From: Clarireedia homoeocarpa
Lineage: Eukaryota > Ascomycota > Leotiomycetes > Helotiales > Rutstroemiaceae
Direction: 5' to 3'
DNA: 64,000 nt
Assembly: GCA_001465935.1 (NCBI GenBank)
Contig: LNKV01000097.1
Span: 1-64,000, forward strand
Below, piece by piece: positions 14,191-26,699 of the stretch. The stretch's first letter is position 1. The number at the start of each line of letters is the position of its first letter. Made by a program: the position numbers and the translations under genes. The notes under the pieces were generated by a model. It ran no database searches. It saw only the letters and a list, made by a program, of their open reading frames with translations, and had not been told where the DNA came from.

Positions 14191-14386
14191 TATAAAGGAG
14201 TATAGATATACTTTTAAAGTATATAATAAATATTACTATAAAAGCTTGCTTTTAATAATAAGAATTAATAAAGAAGAAGAGGATATTTTTTATAAGTAAT
14301 CGGACTACTACTAGATATAAGTATAATATCGGGTCGGAAAAACAATTTACCGACTATCTAGTATTTATAGACCTAGCCCCGTTACA
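14191..14386 (-). repeat. 5' LTR of Gypsy copy A (196 bp)
   Basis: Direct copy of 2847-3042 and reverse complement of 57683-57878. It keeps more C/G than the 3' LTR (ending CCCCGTTACA on the plus strand), so the two LTRs were mutated to different degrees. All differences are transitions. Confidence 0.87.
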
Positions 14387-15180
14387 TTATTAATTATAAT
14401 AGTTTTTTTTTAATTATTACTTTCTTTAGATTATTTTATTAAAATAATTTAAACCTCTCTTTAATTTATCTAATTTTAATAATATTAAATCTTTTTTTAA
14501 TTAGTTTATTCTTTAGTATTTCTTTTAATTAATTATAATCTTCTAGTTTCTATATATATTTATTCTTTAGATTAGAGAATTAACTCTTTAAATAATATAA
14601 ATAATTCTTATTTTCTTTTTTAGTTAATTTATTTTTATTTTTTTAAAACTTAGACTTAGATTTATCTTTTTTATTTAAAATAGTTTTTAATTTTATAATA
14701 TCTTCTACAAAGATTACTATTATAAAAATATTTTTTCTTTTAGATTTATAAGATTTATTAGTTAATTAAGTAGTGAGAATAATATTTATTTAATTTAAAA
14801 TTAAAATAAATAGATTTAGCTATTAATTTATAATATAATAATTATATTTTTCAATTATAAATAATTAAGTTTTTAAATCTAAAAATTTTAATTACTAAAT
14901 AATATAAATTATAATAAAAAGAAATAGAAATAAAAATCGAATTAAAAAAAGAAATATAAATAAAAATAAAAGAAAATTAGAAAGATTTAGAAAAAATATT
15001 TATAATAAAGAATAAAAAGAAAAAAGAATTAAAAAAAGCGAAATAAATAAATAAATATTAATTTATTAATATTTCACTTATATTTATTTGTATTTATAAT
15101 CTCAATTTTTTTAAAATAATTATAATAATTTCGCAATTTTTTATTCTACTAATATAGTAAGATTATATAAAAGATCTGCA
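14387..15180. repeat. AT-rich RIP-mutated flank, right side of copy A
   Basis: Continuation of the old repeat interrupted by Gypsy copy A: same extreme A/T composition and lack of open frames. Composition rises to normal at about 15.17 kb, the border of gene island 1. No gene seen. Confidence 0.65.
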
Positions 15181-15204
15181 AGATTATATATAATAACAAT
15201 ATAG

Positions 15205-16827
15205 CTAGACGATTAATTGGTAATTGGAATCATTATATTTCTTAACTGATATATCTCCCGATCTATCCTTCAAAGCTGTTTCCGACGAAGTTCTAGAACT
15301 AGAAGGCTCACGTCGGAAAGAGGAAAGCTGGAAACTGGAGGCCCAATGTAAGATACCTTTACAGAATTCGATGAGGCGTGGGGATCGATGATGGTTTAGA
15401 ACTTGCGCAACAGCGGGCATGCAGCTACAGATGATAGCTGTGTTGGTTTCTACTATACTAGAGTGGGGGGTTAGAATATGATTAGGGGGTGTAAGTGGGC
15501 GAGAGAAACAGGAAATATAATGCTGCATGGTAGATTTGAATTGAGGATAAGAGAGGAGAGATCAAATAAGTTAGTACTTACATCATTACTGTCAGCATCC
15601 CATTATACCAACCCATATCCGTCTGAATCATCAACATGACCCTTGACCAAAGACTAACAGCACTAACCCCCAACGCGCTAAACAATATCAGCAAACATAT
15701 TCGCAATGTCAATATCTCAAAGCCAAAAATTAGAAACGGGGAGAAGGAATTACATCAAGCCCAACATAAAAATCGACAAAACGCCTAGCTTTCTACTGCG
15801 GCTCATATTAAGCTTCTATACCACGGGAACCGGCAAACAGAGGAGATAAAGATCGACGATGGCATTCCATGTGCCGAGTAGAATCGAGTACGGTTCTTCG
15901 TAATTGCAGGTTTCCAAAAGCGATATATCGGTCTAGAGTTGGCCGGGCCGCGGGATGCAGAGATACATGTCGAGCGGAATAATGACCCAGTAGATAACGA
16001 AGGAGATGCCGATACCAATATATATTAGTATGTTTATATAGCGATTGGGGTTGAAGATGCGTTTGTAGAGGAGGAATACTGAGAGCTGTTGATAGATAAG
16101 GGGGGTTAGAAATGAGGTTTCTTTACAGATTAGTGAAAATTGGGAGGGAAGGGGTGATTACTTTGGCAAAAAACATCGCGATATTGGCGATTAGATCATG
16201 CAGTACCGTTCTTTATACTGTCAGCTGTGTCTTGAAAGTTCTTCGTTGGCATCTAAGTGTTATGAAGAGAGTCCTACGATATAGAGACCTTGGTAGTGTA
16301 TACTGAGATAGGAATATCGTAATAATGTGTCAAGAGAGGCGTTTCTATATAACTTTAGCTTCACTATAAAATCAGAGAAGAAAGACACAATACAAACCCA
16401 TGACACTGAGAACCACCACCGGTATAGCGACAATCTGGTAGGGAGAAGTTAATAATATGATATCGAACTATTATATTGTAGATAGATACTATAGCTAGTA
16501 AACATGACCCTGTATTTTCACTACTTGTCAGCAATCTGTTTTCATCTTTTCTTCCCGAGGAATGTATATCAAAGGACTTGAAGATAGATCTTCCAACAGT
16601 CTACTAAACCGGAGCAACTTACAGTCATCTATCCCCCAGTTCCGCGAAATCTATATCTTGGAATAAGCACGCACGAGGAAGAATGAGGTCGAGAGAATTA
16701 GGAACACAATGCCGGTTATCAATATAGTGGGTGCGAGGGATGGCGGGTCGATTAGATTCGACGTTACGCCTGGGGGTGGAGGGACGAGGGGAATTTTAGA
16801 ATAATCTATCTGTGCAGTGTCCATCAT
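15205..16827 (-). pseudogene. SAT4/rhodopsin-like integral membrane protein, broken by stops
   Basis: Multi-exon gene of the fungal rhodopsin-like (SAT4-type) seven-helix family of plasma-membrane proteins of unknown ligand. The start at 16827 gives a short Pro-rich N-terminus, a first helix (LAPTILITGIVFLILSTSFF) and an ISRNWGIDD motif. Supported exons: 16623-16827; part of 16162 to about 16340 ending NIAMFFAK; 15754-16085 (LSVFLLYKRIF, CIPRPG, DLYLLCLPVPVV, RKLGVLSIFMLGL); 15582-15677; 15205-15457 (IVETNTAIICSCMPAV and a Ser-rich tail). Introns 16086-16161, 15678-15753 and 15458-15581 restore the frame. In-frame TAG at 16651-16653, 15933-15935 and 15816-15818; the last two replace Trp expected in RPGxxW and PVVWKL. 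The region 16170-16620 does not give one clean frame. It is probably a pseudogene, through RIP-type changes. Confidence 0.75.
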
Positions 16828-18012
16828 TGAAGAGGATGTCTATGAAAGAGAAGATGGAGATTGGCAAACTGGGAATAGGAAATACAAGAGAGAAATGAGG
16901 AAGTAGATGAGATCTATTTGAGTAGATTCTCTGAAGGAGTAGAGGGAAGTAATAATGAGTATATAAGGGGAAACTGGTAGAACACAGTGTTCAATGGTTT
17001 TGGTAGCACATGGTAGTACTGCAATAGTACTGCAATGCAGTATTACAGATACTGCGGTGAGCTCAACTCAGTACCAGAACTCTCTCATCTTCGATCTTGT
17101 GATAGTTGTGCCTCATGACTACAGCTATATATTAACTTGCAGTCATCGTCTATTCCTGAAATACTCTATTTGACAGCTGGCTCAGTTCACGTGGTAGTAC
17201 TGCAATAGTACTGCAATGCAGTATTACAGGTACTGCGGTGAGCTCAACTCAGTCCCAGAGCTCTATCATCTTCGATCTGTGATGGTTATGCCTCATAAGC
17301 ACAGCTATAGGCTTGCAGTGATCGTTTATCCGGGGAATACTCTACTTGTGATAGTTGTGCCTCATGAGTGCAGCTACAGATCAATTTGCAGAGGGGTCCC
17401 AATTCAAACCCTAATTCTGTCGAGGGTGTCCTCGAGAGGGAAATGATTGAGGGAAAATTAGACGCATATCAATGTAGCCTTAACTGCATATATGAAACTG
17501 AAATACAATTGGACACCGTAACCTCATGAAAAAGTTATACGACGGACATTTACAAGGCTAGGTTACACTGCAGATAAGTTATCTGAAGATTTAGGATATA
17601 TTTATAACTACCTGCCATATCAAGTTCACACATATGGACTACCCCTCATAATAGCCTTGGTTTAGAACTGCAAAGTTCGGCCGTGCTTACTGTTCATGAT
17701 GGAACGACTAGGTTTATCGATAATAGGCTAATTTGCGTTTTCCATAGTACACTTCTAAGGGGGAGGCACGGGTTATTTATCAGAGTAAAGATAGGTAGAA
17801 ATACGAGGCGTGATAGAAGCGGCTAAAACAATATCCTATGAGTAGTGTATCACGATTGCGGCGTAGCAGGAGCCTCTTTGAAGTGTATACGTATGTGTGT
17901 TGTGTCTAGTTACTATCTTATAGCTTCCCGCAGGTATAATATCTTGTACAGAACAACTGGGTATCATCTTAGTTCTTCAAAGTATACTATCCAAGTGGCC
18001 TTACCAGACACG
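16828..18012. promoter_or_regulatory. Divergent intergenic region between SAT4-like and P450 genes
   Basis: About 1.2 kb separating two divergently transcribed genes, so it should hold both promoters. It contains the decayed direct repeats at 17011-17391. The short frames at 17216-17446 and 17845-18282 upstream of the P450 ATG are not convincing genes. No other structure is evident from 17400 to 18012. Confidence 0.5.
17011..17391. repeat. Decayed direct repeats, 181-bp period, with palindromic core
   Basis: Copy 1 (about 17011-17175) and copy 2 (17192-17351) both start TGGTAGTACTGCAATAGTAC and share the palindrome-like TACTGCAATGCAGTA, then a GAGCTCAACTCAGT block and a segment resembling GTGATAGTTGTGCCTCATGA. 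That last segment recurs a third time at 17348-17391. Differences include transversions and indels, unlike the pure transitions of the RIP blocks. Confidence 0.8.
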
Positions 18013-19992
18013 ATGATTACAACATATATCCAAGGAGCTGATATTTCGTCCTGGGTTTGGAGTAATACGTTTACACTCGCCTCATTACTGCTCATCTTAA
18101 CCATTTCTACTTGTACAACATACTTGATCACATCATTCATATTCCATTGGCGTCTCAACGCCAAAAAATATGGTTCTAGTCCTCCCACACTCCCGTATTG
18201 GTTTCCCGGGGTTGGTCATGCCATTTCTCTCTGGTGGGGATTAGAAGGTATCTTTAATTTCGCAAGGTATGTACAAACATAGCCCCATACAATTCATCTT
18301 GCTTTACTATAGTCAAGATTGCATCCTATAAATCATCCGCAGCAACTAACGTCCAGCCAGCACGCACTACCCAAACGAGCCCCTCCGCATTAAAGTTCTC
18401 TCTTTATCGGCCTATATTATCAGCGGGAGTTCCAGTATAAGGGAACTCTGGAGAAACTCGCGCTTCACAACCACCCATTCCTATCGCGAATTCTCCTCTC
18501 CCCTATTTGCCCTCCCTCCCTCGGCCAAATCCGTATGTCTTCAAGACGACTCCGGAATCCGCATCCACCCACTCCCAGGCTCCAACGTTCTCCCGGAGAA
18601 CCGAGTCAACTACTATAGTGTGCACTTTGTCTCCATGCTTTGCCTCGGCCCCAGTATGCATGCACTCGAAGAGCGGTTTCGTAAGAATCTCTACCAATAT
18701 TTTCTGTTCTTGCAAATATCGAGGACGGAGATAAAGACCGGTATGAAGATGGAAATAAAAGAGTGGCAACAAATACCTAACCTCTATATATTCCTCTTTG
18801 AAGCCCTCTTCTACGCTATTATAACTGCGCTTTGCGGTAGCAGCTTCTTTGCTCTGAACCCTGACTTCTGCAATGACTTCATGCGTATGGATAAAGGGCG
18901 GCCGGCGATGGTGAAATCATATCCGCGGTGGATGCGCCCTGATGTATATCGATCGCGAGACCGGTGTCTGGAGAGCGTGAGACGGTGGCAGGATTATATA
19001 CTCGCTAATAGGCCAGAGGATAATTGTAGGCCGGAGGACTGGGATAATATATATGGCTCGGGGATCTTTCCTTATCGGCAAAAAGTGTGGGCGGAGATGG
19101 AGGGCTATAAGGAGGATCAAGATACGAGAGTTTCGGAGGATTTTACTTTATTTTATACGTAAGTGAGTTGAGTTGAGCTAAATTGGTATGAGAAGCTGCT
19201 TTTCGGCGTTTCTTCTTTTTCAATCTCTACCCAGTTATCTGTACTGATAATAAAACCAGATTAACGGGAACAATCATTGCCGTATCATTCTGGGCTATTG
19301 CCGAAATATTCGCCGACCCCTCGCTCCTCTCTTCACTCCGCACTGAGATTGCTACGTGCAACACCGACATCCTATCTCTCGATATCGAAACCCTTATCCA
19401 AAAGCCCCTTATTCAGTCCGTCTATATAGAAACCCTACGCCTTAAAGCTTCCACATTACTCCTTCGCTATCTAACTCAAGGGCAAGGTGGATTGAACCTA
19501 AATAGCTGGGTGTATCCTAAAAACTTACGAATTTTCGTATCGAACTACTATGCTCAAAGAGACGAATAGATTTGGAATTCTGGCTCTACAGTTGATCTAT
19601 ACCCAGTGGACACGTTCTGGGCAGAGCGTTTTCTAGTTTATCCGAATATGCTATTCTCTGGTCCCTGTAAACCGCAGCTCGACGTTTCTTTATTATTAAA
19701 AAACCAGCCTAAGTATATATATCACGAAAAACCCAGCAATAAAGAAGAGTGCAGATTCTCACCTGACTTTGTTAAAGACACGTACTTCCTATACGGCGGT
19801 GGAAGCCGCCCCTGCATCGGGCAAAAACTTGCAAAGCGAGAAATTATCTCATGTTTAGCTACTGTCTGTACAATGCTTGATATCGAGCTTGACAACCCCA
19901 CCGTTCCCGATGTGAATATGGCTGGCTTCGGTTTTGCCCTATTTACACCGAAGCAGGCGACGCCATTTAGGTTCAGATTTAGAGAAGTATAA
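18013..19992 (+). CDS. Cytochrome P450 monooxygenase, with one premature stop
   Basis: Haem-thiolate monooxygenase, probably ER-anchored. Start at 18013 gives an N-terminal hydrophobic anchor (about residues 18-45) followed by YWFPGVGHA. Three exons: 18013-18266, 18361-19158 and 19260-19992; introns of 94 and 101 nt have GT/AG ends and phase 2 joins that restore SSxHYPNEP-like and FYTLTGT reading. The I-helix region, ExxR motif (ETLRLK, about residue 408) and haem-binding loop YGGGSRPCIGQKLAKREI (Cys about 536 of 594) are intact. An in-frame TAG at 19567-19569 (codon 454) sits where QIWN would be expected, a CAG to TAG change of RIP type; unless read through, the product loses its haem loop. 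Motif order resembles fungal CYP7/CYP8-like P450s. It faces the SAT4-like gene divergently. Confidence 0.85.
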
Positions 19993-20480
19993 GGTGAAGG
20001 AGAGAGCAGTCGAAATTAACAATAAACTTTGAAGGCAAACATTTAGCTAGGTTCAAGAATCAAGACATAAACGCATAGGAAATTGCTGTGCTGTAGTATT
20101 CTAGGTAAATTCTCATTTAGACATCAATTGAACACCTTGATTTCTGTAAATATATAGAGATAGGGGTAATAGAAGAAACGTTTGATCTCCGGGGCTAGCT
20201 AAGTGAGAAGCGCCTGATTATTGAGTCGCATACTTGTTTTGCCCTCGGAAAAGAGGAGGCTGTATTTTGGGGGTACATCAGCTGCTTGATTAGCTGCTGG
20301 TTGGCTTCTATATACAGCGACAGAAGCCAGGATACTGATAATATAAGCATCACTGGATATCCCCTATATCCATTACGATAAAAAGAGGATTTGAAAGTGG
20401 TGTTAGTTGTTCGTGAGGCAGCACTCTATTATAAAACTGAAATATGAACCTAGTTCCAACAGTTCCGAAGAGGGTAATAT
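19993..20480. other. 3' flank of the P450 gene, border of island 1
   Basis: Normal-composition sequence downstream of the P450 stop, grading into the AT-rich block at about 20.48 kb. No ORF, RNA gene or repeat seen. Confidence 0.5.
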
Positions 20481-21731
20481 CGATAAAATTTAACAACTTT
20501 ATTATATAATTATCAAGAGGTTAAGTTATATCTAATAATATCTATAGAGCCGAAGAATAGTATCTGAATAAACAAAATATATAAAAAAAATCAAAATCCA
20601 AATTTCTAATAATAAAAAATATATATTTTTTATATAATTATTTCTAAATATAACGAAATTATATTTAAATATTTATATTAATATCTATTATATTAATATA
20701 ACTAACTTAAACTCTTTACCTAGAATATTAAAACCTAACTAGTTATATATACTATATATAATTAGTTTTTATATATAAACTTTTATAATATATTATTTTT
20801 TAATTCTTTAGTTATTAATTTTAAATTATAAAATTGATTCTTAATTTATTTTATCTTAATTATTTCGTTATATTATTAATAATTTATTTAATTCCTTTTA
20901 TTATATTAATAGTTTTTATAATATTAGATTTTATTTTTTTTTTTATTTTTTACTTTCTTTAGATTTTTAAATAATAAGAAAAAATCTATTTCGAGAGATT
21001 TTCGATATATAATTCAAATTTCTTTATTTTATAATTATAATTTTTTTATTATATTCGATATAATAATTTTTAAAATATCTCTAAATAAATAGACAATTAG
21101 AGAACTTATAGTTTAAAAAATAATAATAAATAGTTTTTAATATAAAAATAATAATAATAAATAGAAAATAACTAAATTTTCTATTTATAATATTATTATT
21201 TCTAACTTTATTTCTTAATAATAATAATATTGAATAGATATAGAATGAAATATAAATATTAATATATAAATATTCGAAATAAAGAATATATATCTATTAT
21301 AATAATTATAAAAACTAATAGAAAATATAGAATATATATAAAATATTTATATTTTTTATAAATATCTTTATCTATAATATAATTATTTATAAATTAGTAT
21401 TAAATATTTATAATTTATTTATTATATTTAATATAACTTTATATAAATTTAAAATAATTAATCTATATAATAAATTTAATAATAATATTAATATTAAATC
21501 AAATTTATAAAAGATCTTTATATTAAAATAATTTAAAATTTATTAATATATATTATTATTTAAGAATTATAGATATTAATATATTTTTGAATAAATATAA
21601 AATCTTATATTAATGTATTTATAGATAATTTCTTTTTTAATAATTATATAATTTATTAAATTAATTATAATCTTCTTAATAAATTTTATAGAAATATAAT
21701 ATATAATTAATAAATATTATATATTCTAACT
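20481..21731. repeat. AT-rich RIP-mutated tract
   Basis: Extremely A/T-rich, depleted of CA/TG and without open frames of note. No domain or terminal repeat identified. Confidence 0.6.
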
Positions 21732-22037
21732 AGCTACAATATAAGTAGTAAGCCTGAGAAATGACTGAGCAGCGTAGCTGCGAAGGAGAAGAGCAGGGTG
21801 AGTATATATAAGCGGGAAGCGCAAAGCGGCGCGATCAGTAGTTTTGTCCGGAGAGGTTNCCAAATGGCTGATTCAGAGCGGGCGGTTCGAGCACTTCAGG
21901 CTCGCTAACCAGCTACAATATGAGTAGTAAGCCTGAGAAATGACTGAGCAGTATAGCTACGAAGGAGAAGAGCAGGGTGTGCATATATAAGCGGGAAGCG
22001 CAAAGCGGCGCGATCAGTAGTTTTGTCCGGAGAGGTT
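21732..22037. repeat. Two 127-bp GC-rich direct repeats that escaped RIP
   Basis: Copies at 21732-21858 and 21911-22037 (offset 179 bp) are nearly identical, with only a handful of substitutions, and are GC-rich although surrounded by saturated AT sequence. Each has a TATATAA box followed by a GCGGGAAGCGC-containing stretch, resembling a small promoter. A single N (21859) follows copy 1, and just after it a 14-codon frame starts ATGGCTGATTCAGAG and ends TAA next to copy 2. It could be fragments of a transposon promoter or LTR, or an assembly join at the N. Confidence 0.8.
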
Positions 22038-22068
22038 CTATTAATATAATAAATTAGATTGAGCTCCC

Positions 22069-22107
22069 TTATAACTAGTGCCGCGCGCACCAGCTAGCGG
22101 GTTATAA
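22069..22107. repeat. Imperfect palindrome at the end of the GC-rich patch
   Basis: Starts TTATAAC, ends GTTATAA, with an internal GTGC/GCAC stem around CGCGC and CTAG on both sides. It marks the right edge of the non-RIP patch and may be the terminus of the element carrying the 127-bp repeats. Confidence 0.5.
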
Positions 22108-25100
22108 ATAATAAATAAATAATATTATATATTATATATAAATAATTTAAATTTTACTAAATATTATAAATAATTTATAAGATTTATTAATTTAATAAAT
22201 ATTATTAATAAATATATTCTATATTAAAATTTAATTTTCAAAATTATAAAGTTTTATAAATATATTATAAATATAAATTATATAATAAATACTTCTTTTA
22301 AAAGAAATATATAAATCTATTAATAATTTGAAATAAATAAAATAAATATTAAAATAATTATTTCTATATATTTTTATATTTCTATTATTAATATAATTTA
22401 TAGAATATAAAATAAATTATATAATATTAATAAAATCAAATTAGTTATTTAAACTAAATAATCTATTTTATATATTTATATATTAATAAATTTATATCTT
22501 AATATATTTATTTCTATTATTAATAATATTTTATAATATTTTATATTTATATATAATTCTTAAAATTAAAATTAGAATAAAGAAAGTTAGAAATAACTAT
22601 TATAAATTAGAAACTAATTTTATAAATATAAATAAAAAAGAATAAAAAGTCTAATAATTCTTAAAATAAATTTAATAAAATTATTTTTATTTAATTCTTT
22701 AGAAATTCTAATAAAGAACTATTTATTATATAAATATTTAGTTTTTAATAAGAAATATTATTATAGTTTATTTAATTCTTTTTATAGAATTTTTAAATAT
22801 ATAATAAATTTATTATTATTAATTAAAATTATTATATTAAATATAATAAATTTATTATAATATATATATCGAATATTAATATAATCTAAGAATTATATTA
22901 TAATCTAATTATATAATCGAAACTAATTATATAATTATATTAAAAGAATATTTTTAAGATATATAATCAAAACTTCTAATTTAATATTATAGAAAGTATA
23001 AATTAAAATAAATCTTTATAAAATCTCTAATATTTAATTATATTTTAAAAAAATTAAATAAAAAAACTTAAATAAATAAAATTCTTCTTTTTAATATTAC
23101 TTTTTATTATTATATAACTTACTTTTTTATTTAGATAGTAAATTCGTTTATATCGATTATTATTTCTAGTATTTTATTCGTTATCCCTTTAATTATTATA
23201 TTAATAGAGTTATTATTATTTTTAATTTATTAGATTTCTATTAGCTCTTTCTTTTTATATAACTAATATAAAGTTATAATATTAATTATCAATTATTTCT
23301 TTTTTATTATTTTAAGTTTTATAAGATAGTTATATAAAAATATAAGTTTATATAAATAATAGTTAATAATACTAGAAGTCTTAGTTACTTAATAATTATT
23401 TAAATTATATAACTAATTATAATTACTAAATTAATATTAGTAATTATTTTATAGATTTTAGATACTAATATACTTTGAATTATATACTTACTCTTTATAT
23501 TACTTTAATAAATTAAGTTACTTTTTATTTTAAATATATTATTTAAACTTTTATATAAATATTTATTTATTAAAAAGATCTTATATTTAAATTATAAGTT
23601 AAGATCTTTATTATTAGTAAATAATCTATTTATAAATATAAAGAGTTTTACTATTTATAATTTTAGAAAGATATAATAGATTCTTTTATTTAAATTCTCA
23701 ATTTACTATTTTAATTATTTGTTTAAAACTTTAATTTTATTATATAAAGGTTCTTAATACTATATTATAACTAATAAATTGAAGTTTATTTTTAACTAAT
23801 AGATATTTAAAAAGTATATTCCTTGAATATACTATTCACGATATTTAGTTAAATAATTCTTAGATTTAAGATTTATAAACTTAATCTTTTATTTTTATCT
23901 ATTTTATATAAGACTAAGATTTTTATTTTTAATTTATAATTTATATTTATTAAAAATTAAAGACGTTTTATATAAAAGTTTCTTAATTAGTTTTATTTAG
24001 AAATTTATTTATTTTAACTTTCTTTCTTCTTTCTATTTAAACTTCTTATTTTTTAAAATTAAAATATTATCTATTTATATTACTATTATTATAAATATTT
24101 TAAAGTCTTTAAAGATTAAAAGATAAAGATTATATAAAGAAAGTTCTATATTTAATTTATCTTTATAATAGTTATAATATATAATTTATTAATATATTCC
24201 TAATTCTAATATTTTATATAAAAGTTTATAGATAATTATAATTATATTAAAAAAATAGTTTATTTGAATCTCTTTAAATAATTATATTAGAATTAATTAG
24301 TTTAGAAATAATATTAATTATATATATATTTAAATAATATTTTAAAAGATTAGTTTAATTCTTTTTATATAAAGTAAAAAAACTAGTATTAAGATAATTC
24401 TCTAATTTATATATTAAATAATTAGTAATTATATTAAAATACTTTCTTTTCTAATATTATTATATACTTATATTATTAACTTTAACTTCTTATATAAAAT
24501 TATTATTATCTTATCTTTAACTTTATTAATAAACTAAAAGTTGAAGATTTATTTAATATAGATTACTAAGTTATATTTAATAAATTCGAAGACTCTTTAT
24601 ATAATTAAGTTATTAATTTCCTTTTATTATATTATTTGAAATAGAAGTCTTTTAACTATAATTATATTTTATATATAAAGTTTAATTAAAAGTTCTAAAT
24701 TATTCTACTTTTTCTTAATAATAAATATTTTTACTTTCTTAAATAAAATAATAACTTAAAAGATTAATTATTTTATTAAATATATTTACTTTATCTTTAT
24801 TTTTTCTTTTAGATTTAATTCTAATTAATTCTTTTTATAAACCTCTATCTCTTAAATTTCTTTAAAAAAGAATAGTTTTATAATTATTATATAAAAGTTT
24901 ATTAAATTTAAAAAAAATTTAATAATATAAGTTTCTTTATTAATTATTAAAAATTTAAAAAAGTTAATCTAATCTTTCTTTTCTTATTAGATTTTTATAT
25001 TTAATTATAAAAAGAAATTAAATACCTCTATTATCTAAAAGCTATTTCTTATATTTAAAACTTTTTTAATTTAATACTAAGTACTAATCTTTCTAATTTC

Positions 25101-25674
25101 TATTATTATAATTTAAACTATTTAAACTTATATAATTATTAACTAAGATAAAGTTAATATTTAATTTATTTTCAAGTATACCTCGAAAATAAAAAGAGTT
25201 AATATAAAACTATTTAATTTAATTATATTGTTAATTATCTTTATAATTATTTATAAGATAATCTTTTTCGAGATATTTTCTTTTCTTATTTTATTTTTAA
25301 TAATCTTATATAAATATTTAAGAGGTTAATAATATTTCTCTACTTTACTAATATTATTATATATTTCTATTAATATTTCTTTTATTTTACTTATTATTAT
25401 ATATATATTCTATCTAAATTCTTAAGATATAAATATTATATTTATATTATATATAATATAATTTAGTAGATTTAAGTAAGTATCGATCTAATATATTTAA
25501 AAAGTATTTTATATTATATAAATACTAATATCTTTTAGGAACTAGGTTATATTAAATATAATAACTTTGTTTATAATATATAGAATTAGAAATTTGTTTA
25601 GATATATAATATTAATAATAATCAAGTAGTTAAACTCGATTTTATTCTTAATTATAAACTAGAATTATTTAAAT
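22108..25674. repeat. AT-rich RIP-mutated tract, target of the gag-only LTR element
   Basis: Saturated A/T sequence with no readable domain on either strand by eye. The gag-only element at 25675 inserted into it, since the same type of sequence resumes at 27783. Confidence 0.6.
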
Positions 25675-25861
25675 TATAACGATTCGTACAGAATCGTATA
25701 TATAGTATATTAACCTAGTCAGGATATTTCTCTACAGAGTATCGCTTCGTACAAGCTCTAAGGCTCTGAGCTATATAAAGTCTCTTTTCTTATATATAAC
25801 TTTAGTTCTGTAGTTCAATATTCTAAAGTCATTCAGTATCTTTATTAATAGTCTCGTTATA
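25675..25861 (+). repeat. 5' LTR of gag-only element (187 bp)
   Basis: Starts TATAACGATTCGTACAG, ends GTCTCGTTATA. Aligns without gaps to 27596-27782 with differences of transition type. Ends fit an original TGTAACG...CGTTACA. Confidence 0.87.
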
Positions 25862-26699
25862 TTATATTGAACTCCCCTTACTTCGTATATAGTATTATTA
25901 TCTTACTAAAAGTAGTATTCTTAAATACTTAACTAAGGAGGTGATTTATATACAAGTACTTTACTAAGAGATAATCAGCCCTCTTATTCGTATCGTACAA
26001 AACGATATCGATATTCTATAGACTTTATATATATACTAACACCTATATACTCAATTCTATAGATTCTAAAGCGGATTATATACATTGCTATTAGAGAGGC
26101 AATAAAAGCAAGTACTCGGTTAAAGGTCTTTAGCAATAGTCTCCTCGGGTTCTGAGGGAATCCTATTAATAGCTGTACTAGGTCTGGCTAACAGATCAGA
26201 GTATAGTAAAAGTATAGATTACAACCTTTAAGTTTCATATAAAGCGGACTAGCGTCTATAGTATTAGTATTCGAAAACTTACCGGAGTTGCTTCGTATAT
26301 TAGCACTTCGCGACTAACGACTACCTCACTTTCTTGATTTATACAAACCCACAAATCAACTTACTTATCAGTATACTAATTCCGTTGATACGACTCGACT
26401 ACCTTCTTCCTTCTCGAGCTAAACAACTGTATTAGCTTATTTCTATAAGTTATAACTTTATATTCGTATTTATCCTAACTTGTCTTATATTCCCCTACCT
26501 TCCGGATTCGGACGACCCCTCTAGATCAACACTTCTTAACTATACACCTCCTATATAGTTATAACTCGAACTAAAATCCCTTATTCTCAGATAGCTTCGA
26601 CCTAAAACTATCCCCCCCAAGTATTACTTTTAAGCTTTTACTTATTACTTATTTTATTATTATTATTATCACTTCACTTCTTTAAGGACAATAGAACAA

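Larger units (their letters stand above)
2847..14386 (-). mobile_element. Full-length Ty3/Gypsy LTR retrotransposon, RIP-inactivated (copy A)
   Basis: An 11,540-bp element bounded by two 196-bp direct LTRs. The minus strand reads 5' LTR (14191-14386), gag with a zinc-knuckle region near 12.6 kb, protease near 11.7 kb, reverse transcriptase about 10.5-9.75 kb, RNase H, integrase about 8.8-8.4 kb, an acidic pol tail to about 7.7 kb, about 4.6 kb of extra sequence, then the 3' LTR (2847-3042). The order follows from collinearity with copy B (a position x in B corresponds to about 72069 - x here) and from B's readable RT and integrase translation. Flanking ctat (2843-2846) and ttat (14387-14390) look like a 4-bp target duplication differing by one C/T change. 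Stops interrupt every domain, so it cannot encode its own proteins. Confidence 0.85.

Noticed and set aside
16112..16306. 64-codon plus-strand frame
   Set aside because: Opposite strand of a SAT4-like exon and intron; no independent support.
22069..22107. GC-rich hairpin followed by CTAG as a Helitron 3' end
   Set aside because: The base after CTAG is C rather than the expected T, and no Rep/helicase remnant or TC 5' end was found.
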